A DNA stretch of 10,828 bases from Phlegmacium glaucopus (taxonomy: Eukaryota > Basidiomycota > Agaricomycetes > Agaricales > Cortinariaceae): the NCBI GenBank assembly GCA_015039465.1, contig MU130681.1, forward strand, positions 106,893 through 117,720, written 5' to 3'. Positions within the stretch are counted from its first letter, which is position 1; each line of letters starts with the position of its first letter. The position numbers and the translations under genes were made by a program. Below the pieces are notes generated by a model that saw only the letters and a program-made list of their open reading frames with translations, was not told where the DNA came from and searched no databases. Below are positions 7,446 to 10,828 of this stretch, piece after piece.

Positions 7446-7745
7446 ATATATAATGACCTGACTTCATAAATGATTCATCGTCATTGTCTATCTAGCTCGA
7501 CTCTATTCGAACATGCCACGGCAACACTATCTACGCTAGTACATCAACCTCGTCAGATCAAGAAATACAAAAGTTTTGAAGTTGCATCAGTCTGTGGGTG
7601 CATATGCTTGTGGGTCCTGCCACTTCTGCTCCTCATCTTTTCCCTCTTCCAGGGCTCCATTACAACCCTCCAGATCACTTGTGTGGCAAAGTTCGACACC
7701 ACTGTTGCTCTCTTTCAAGGCAAAATTGACTTCAAAGTTTGTTAG
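7446..7745 (+). other. Ambiguous open region, open on both strands
   Basis: A plus-strand frame of 91 codons (7470-7745) contains a hydrophobic run, LWVLPLLLLIFSLFQG, and lies just after TATATAAT (7446-7453), which is too close to be its TATA box. Over about 7590-7745 the minus strand is also open and reads as an acidic peptide (CNGALEEGKDEEQKWQD). Neither has a recognised family, an intron or a conserved motif, so I cannot say which strand, if any, is coded. Confidence 0.18.
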
Positions 7746-7842
7746 AAAGTATTAGTCTATTGTATTGACAGACTACAGGACGACAGCTTAACTAGCAAGG
7801 ACGAAACTCTTCACCGCCATGGCTACCTAGGACAGACATAGC

Positions 7843-7856
7843 GCATGCATGCATGC
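7843..7856. repeat. 14-bp perfect palindrome of GCAT units
   Basis: The run of three GCAT units ending in GC is its own reverse complement. With the preceding GC it forms 16 bases of alternating purine and pyrimidine. Confidence 0.7.
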
Positions 7857-7916
7857 CTCAAATATAGAAGGCTAAGGATTAGGCTGGAAGCCAGAGAGCG
7901 GGCTCTATGACACAAG

Positions 7917-7979
7917 GTGAGTACTGGGCTTTTCTGCTATCTAAATTGTAGTCTTACTTTTATTTCTTCATCATAACAG
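7917..7979 (+). other. Candidate 63-nt intron in a 5' leader
   Basis: GTGAGT at the 5' end, a CTTAC-type branch sequence, a pyrimidine-rich tract and CATAACAG at the 3' end fit a fungal intron. It lies 61 bp before the ATG at 8041, so it would be in the leader of that gene. Confidence 0.35.
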
Positions 7980-8040
7980 CCTCAAATCATAGCTGACACC
8001 TATATGACACCTCCACACTGATTAGTCACCCAATTTCACA

Positions 8041-8361
8041 ATGACCCAGCCCCACATTCAACCTTCCTGGGAGGCATTTTTCATAGTACATGCCATGGTA
8101 TTTACAGACCTGCACTATTGCTACAACCCTCAGCAACTCGTCTATATCATTAGGGAGACACAGAACAAGCTTTTTCTCTTCTTATTGGTTTAGTAACTCA
8201 TGGTGTCGCATCTCTGGCTTTGCAACACTAGATGATGGCCGCTTGGCATTCGATTGCTGCCATCCTCGATTCGAAATTGAGTCCTGCGATGTGCTCATTG
8301 AATTATGGGATTGGAGCTTGGAGTGGCAAGGGAGAACCGGTTGTGCAGAGGTGCATTAACA
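8041..8361 (+). pseudogene. Candidate small gene of unknown function, probably frameshifted
   Basis: The ATG at 8041 is the first after an in-frame TAG, and a candidate leader intron lies upstream. The first frame (8041-8193) encodes 50 residues with a natural composition, including PSWEAFFIVHAMVFTDLHYC and NPQQLVYIIRETQN. Near 8155 a neighbouring frame takes over and runs to a TAA at 8357-8359, with SGFATLDDGRLAFDCCHPRF and DVLIELWDWSLEWQG. A third frame shows SLLIGLVTHGVASLAL over 8165-8230, so more than one indel or a missed splice is likely. A GTAAGT at 8392 with TGCTTAG ending at 8440 could be a further 49-nt intron. I do not recognise the family. Confidence 0.4.
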
Positions 8362-8471
8362 GTGTTGAGCGTTGAAAGTTCCATGGAGAGTGTAAGTTAT
8401 TGGCCTTCCTTGGATGAATAAATTTTGATATTCTGCTTAGCATCTAGATATAGTTCAATAGTTCTTTATGT

Positions 8472-8500
8472 GCATGTATGGCATACATGCCTTTTTTTTT
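8472..8500 (+). repeat. 9-bp stem palindrome followed by T9
   Basis: GCATGTATG and CATACATGC flank a single G (8481) and are followed at once by C, nine Ts and CTCCTCAG. The T-tract with CAG could also be read as a 3' splice site (ending 8508) for the GTAAGT at 8392. Confidence 0.6.
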
Positions 8501-8728
8501 CTCCTCAGATTCTACTGCTTAAAATTTTCTGTTTGTTTTAGGTGGCTCATTAATTTACCAACCCCTCTCTCATGTTGCCGCCAGGGATGTTCAAAGTTCT
8601 CATAAAATGTGTGGTAAAAGTATTCTCTCTGCCAGAAAGATACTTGTTAGATTTTGCCTGCAACTTCATTGTTCCTGTTTTAGATTATTTAGGATGTTTT
8701 GTCTGTCTCTCTGAGGCCCGTATGTGTT

Positions 8729-8752
8729 ACGAGTCCTATTTATAGGACTCGT
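8729..8752. repeat. Perfect hairpin, 10-bp stem and 4-nt loop
   Basis: ACGAGTCCTA (8729-8738), loop TTTA, then TAGGACTCGT (8743-8752), followed by TCTTTTAT. It looks like an intrinsic terminator, but the setting is eukaryotic, so I give it no function. Confidence 0.85.
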
Positions 8753-9030
8753 TCTTTTATGGAGCAGTCTCCACCAGGATTTTGTTGACACTTAATGCGC
8801 CGGCAAACACCATGTTCTATTTTAGTAATGCCACGGTCATAGGCATTTCTTCCCCTTCCTTCCTTCATCTTCCTCATAACTTCAACAACCATTGACGCTA
8901 CCACCACCAGTCCACCACTGCCTGACCTGGTCAAAAAAAGTTACAATTTATCAAGAATATGATAGGAACCCTTAGTGTGGGTCCTCATTTTCGTCAAAAT
9001 GAGCTTATTGTTTACCCACAGTGGTCACTC

Positions 9031-9315
9031 TCATGCTACTGCTGTTACATTCCGCAATCTCATTGAACCGAGCATGGCGAGGGACTCGTAAATGCCATGC
9101 AACGCAATGGCACTCAGGCTATGTTTCTCTTTTGAACCCCAGCTTACAATTTTTATTTTAGATCTTTGATTCAAATCTGCAATCTGTGCCCCGCTCCTGA
9201 TACCCCAAGTGCTCACCCCACCTTGCATCATTGCAGTCACAATACCCAGTCGTAAATAACTAATGTCTGGCATATGTATGTGACCAATGAAATAGCTTAG
9301 CGAGGACACAGGCAT
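9031..9315 (-). CDS. Possible small protein, 94 residues, unknown
   Basis: The minus-strand ATG at 9313-9315 is the first after an in-frame TAA nine bases upstream, and the frame is open for 94 codons to a TGA at 9031-9033. The product has no low-complexity bias and includes SYLRLGIVTAMMQGG and HSLSAIALHGIYESLAML. No family, signal peptide or membrane segment is evident. A 57-nt intron-like segment lies 37 bases upstream in what would be the leader, and a CGGA-rich region lies further upstream. Against it, 94 codons can occur by chance, and the leader may be a MITE end. A function cannot be proposed. Confidence 0.3.
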   Translation of the reverse strand: MPVSSLSYFIGHIHMPDISYLRLGIVTAMMQGGVSTWGIRSGAQIADLNQRSKIKIVSWGSKEKHSLSAIALHGIYESLAMLGSMRLRNVTAVA

Positions 9316-9352
9316 CGATTGTTAGGGCAACTGCAACGCTGACTTAGTCAAG

Positions 9353-9427
9353 CTAGCAGGGGATCCAAAGTTAATAATATTTCAGAAAAGATATCTACAA
9401 GTGACTTACCTAGCAGGGGATCCAAAG
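9353..9427. repeat. 18-bp direct repeat, two copies 57 bp apart
   Basis: CTAGCAGGGGATCCAAAG is present exactly at 9353-9370 and 9410-9427. On the minus strand the 57 nt at 9353-9409 begin GTAAGT, contain ATTAAC about 20 nt before the end, and finish CTGCTAG, which is a complete set of intron signals. Confidence 0.9.
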
Positions 9428-9453
9428 AGGAAAGGATGGGGATCCCTGCTAGG
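9409..9453. repeat. Inverted repeat around a purine-rich loop
   Basis: CCTAGCAGGGGATCC (9409-9423) pairs with GGATCCCTGCTAGG (9440-9453), with one bulged base. The loop 9424-9439 is mostly A and G. Confidence 0.85.
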
Positions 9454-9459
9454 CTGGGG

Positions 9460-9897
9460 GTGTTTAAGTACTAATATGGACATAACGGAGATATAAAATA
9501 AATAAAGGAATGATACGATAATAATTAATTAATTAAATAAGAAGTGGTGCGATATGAAAAATAGAAATAAAAGACGGAGTGAATCGGAGGACCGGAGTCG
9601 GAGCGGAACTACGGGATTCCGGAGTCAACCGGTGACGGAAGTGGAGTTGGACGGAAGGTCGGAGGTCGTCGGAAAGGTGGGGTGTATGATTCTAGAGTTG
9701 AGGTTTGGGTTAAAGTCGGGTGTCCCCTAACATCGATAGGATTAGAGGTGCATGCAACAAGGACATGCTTCACTTGAAGGGGGGACAATTAGATGGGATC
9801 AGTGTTGGAATATTCAATCTAATCATGTCGTTATCACACCATATTGCATCATCATGAGCCAGCTGGATACTGACCAATAGCAGAATGTCCTCATAGC
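9460..9897. other. Non-coding stretch with a CGGA-rich segment
   Basis: At 9575-9673 CGGA occurs ten times (9575, 9585, 9593, 9599, 9604, 9620, 9636, 9652, 9660 and 9670), giving a local GC- and CpG-rich patch beside a TTAA tract (about 9521-9536). It could be a minus-strand promoter region for the ORF at 9031-9315, or a simple-repeat patch. A G-rich run (9776-9786) looks like a polypurine tract. No gene is seen. Confidence 0.5.
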
Positions 9898-9982
9898 TAG
9901 GGTTGCCGAAGTTCAGTTCGGTTCAGTTTGGGACCCATTTTCTCAGAACCAGAACCAGAACCACTCAGGAAAACCAGAACCA

Positions 9983-10032
9983 GAACCAGAACTGAACCAA
10001 CTGAACCAGTTCTCTTGGTTCAGTTCTGGTTC
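9983..10032. repeat. 18-bp stem hairpin in the left subterminal zone
   Basis: GAACCAGAACTGAACCAA (9983-10000) and TTGGTTCAGTTCTGGTTC (10015-10032) are exact reverse complements separated by 14 nt. Confidence 0.9.
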
Positions 10033-10621
10033 AGAACCAGTTCAAACCATAAGAACCAGTTAAAAATAGACTTTTGTTAGGATATCACCAATTAGACAAG
10101 AAATTCTCATTTTAAATTTTATTTTCTAAAATTACATCTTATTTCTTAGCAATAAATATATCTTGAAATTTGAGGCCAGAAGTTTGTAGTATTGGTGTTA
10201 TAACTATGACATCACTAAAAGTAAACATGAAAAGAAAAAATACTACTAAATCATTTTGCCAACTAGTGACAACTTTGAATTGTATTCTTGCAATAGGAGT
10301 ATATTAATATTAATAAAACCTGAAGTTATAAAGTAAATGAGACATATTATTGATTATGTACTATGCCAGACCAAAAAATGATGTACTTCTGATTGGAAAT
10401 ATATGGTGTTGGTGACTTGAATAAATATTTTCATTACAGATACAAGTACATTGTGCCATTTAACCTGTAAAATAATGGAAATAAGTAAATATATTACTTA
10501 AATGTTTGCCTTGGGATATAGTGGTTCAGAATGGTTCGAACCAGTTCAGAACCGGTTCTCAGATTTCTGGCCAATCAAGAACCAGAACCAGAACCAGATG
10601 GCTGAGGCCGAACCAGAACTG

Positions 10622-10647
10622 AACCGAACCAGAAACTTGGTTCGGTT
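10622..10647. repeat. 10-bp stem hairpin in the right subterminal zone
   Basis: AACCGAACCA (10622-10631) pairs exactly with TGGTTCGGTT (10638-10647) across GAAACT. It mirrors the hairpin in the left zone of the same element. Confidence 0.85.
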
Positions 10648-10754
10648 CGGTTGGTTCTGGTTCTCTGGACTGGTGCAGAACTGAACTTTGGCATCCCTAC
10701 TTGAGTTGTAGCACTGCCTTAATACACAGCCTCCATCAGCAAATTCAGGAAAAT

Positions 10755-10828
10755 CCTACAGTGTGTCACAGTCATGTCACCAAAATTACAGTTCCCCATA
10801 GTTTGTCATAGTCACATCACCAAACTTA
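10755..10828. repeat. Two copies of a 40-bp repeat at the window edge
   Basis: TACAGTGTGTCACAGTCATG (from 10757) recurs as CATAGTTTGTCATAGTCACA (from 10797), each followed by TCACCAAA. The window ends inside the second copy, so a longer array may follow. Confidence 0.72.

Larger units (their letters stand above)
8361..9030. other. Non-coding stretch with two strong hairpins
   Basis: No defensible gene lies here. The 64-codon minus frame at 8740-8934 has no recognisable content. The clear structures are the near-palindrome with a T-tract (8472-8500) and the perfect hairpin at 8729-8752, listed separately. Confidence 0.45.
9325..9453. mobile_element. Possible MITE or MITE fragment with GCTAGCAGGGGATCC arms
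   Basis: GGGCAACTGCAACGCTGAC follows a TTA (9322-9324), which resembles PIF/Harbinger-type ends with a 3-bp TTA target site. The arm continues to CTAGCAGGGGATCC (9353-9366), and an inverted partner GGATCCCTGCTAG sits at 9440-9452. Inverted similarity stops soon after 9453, so the right terminus is missing or diverged and no second TAA/TTA edge was found. The classification is tentative. Confidence 0.3.
9898..10699. mobile_element. About 800-bp TIR element with GAACC/GGTTC subterminal repeats
   Basis: The left end GGGTTGCCGAAGTTCAGTTC (9900-9919) matches the reverse complement of the right end, GGGATGCCAAAGTTCAGTTC (10678-10697), at 18 of 20 positions. TA is present at both edges (9898-9899 and 10698-10699), as expected for a TA-targeting (Tc1/mariner-like) insertion. 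I find no 8-bp duplication of the hAT kind. The outer roughly 170 bp on each side hold about 27 GAACC or GGTTC motifs in both orientations. The AT-rich core (about 10070-10520) has none and has no transposase frame. It is therefore a non-autonomous element (MITE-like). The 60-codon plus frame at 10502-10684 is only the repeat translated. Confidence 0.82.

Noticed and set aside
9776..9810. Polypurine-like GAAGGGGGGAC followed by TGTTGGAATATTC, like the 3' end of a copia element and an LTR start
   Set aside because: The purine run is 16 bases away from the TG rather than next to it, no copia RNase H or integrase sequence lies upstream, and no LTR end or second copy is visible.
10530..10545. tRNA B-box-like GGTTCGAACC
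   Set aside because: It is one of many GGTTC/GAACC motifs of the TIR element. No A box and no cloverleaf could be drawn around it.
9898..10699. hAT element with an 8-bp target duplication
   Set aside because: The 8 bases next to the left end (CTCATAGC) and the right end (CTTGAGTT) do not match; only TA is shared.

Overview
The window looks like a repeat-rich, gene-poor stretch of a filamentous fungal genome, most likely a basidiomycete. The reasons are an AT-rich background, short GT-AG introns (53, 57 and 63 nt candidates), no bacterial-style operons, a decayed reverse-transcriptase RNase H domain of a type I associate with mushroom-forming fungi, and many transition mutations that look like decay of methylated cytosine. 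No intact gene with a recognisable function was found. Every long coding-like stretch is broken or unidentified. The organism call is an inference.

Positions 1-5315 are framed by two inverted arms of exactly 363 bp each (1-363 and 4953-5315). They align without gaps, and the left arm runs off the window. Between them, on the minus strand, lie a dead RNase H domain (2864-3343) and an unidentified frameshifted gene (about 566-1490). A compact non-coding block occupies 3714-4821: a 10-bp tandem array, a 41-bp tandem array of six units, a TATA box (4125), a family of short hairpin repeats (4259-4542), a second short repeat family (4565-4665) and an AATAAA (4816). The hairpin family keeps a 6-bp stem and an exactly 23-nt loop in four copies while the stem sequence changes on both sides. 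This is the most unusual signal in the window. The whole block could be a promoter plus a structured non-coding transcript.

Positions 5829-6846 hold a minus-strand pseudogene with a 53-nt intron that joins in frame, five copies of a 69-bp (23-residue) repeat, one 1-nt deletion and three nonsense codons, each explainable by a C-to-T change. Positions 7917-8361 hold a plus-strand candidate gene of unknown function, frameshifted, with a 63-nt leader intron. Positions 9031-9453 hold a minus-strand 94-codon ORF. Its leader contains a 57-nt intron-like segment bounded by an 18-bp direct repeat, next to an inverted copy of that repeat; this may instead be part of a MITE. A CGGA-rich segment follows (9575-9673).

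Positions 9898-10699 are an approximately 800-bp non-autonomous element with terminal inverted repeats, TA at both edges, and outer zones packed with GAACC/GGTTC. The window ends in two copies of a 40-bp repeat. Overall the genes do not form a pathway. The content is mobile-element debris, satellite-like arrays and decayed genes, with one possible structured non-coding unit.
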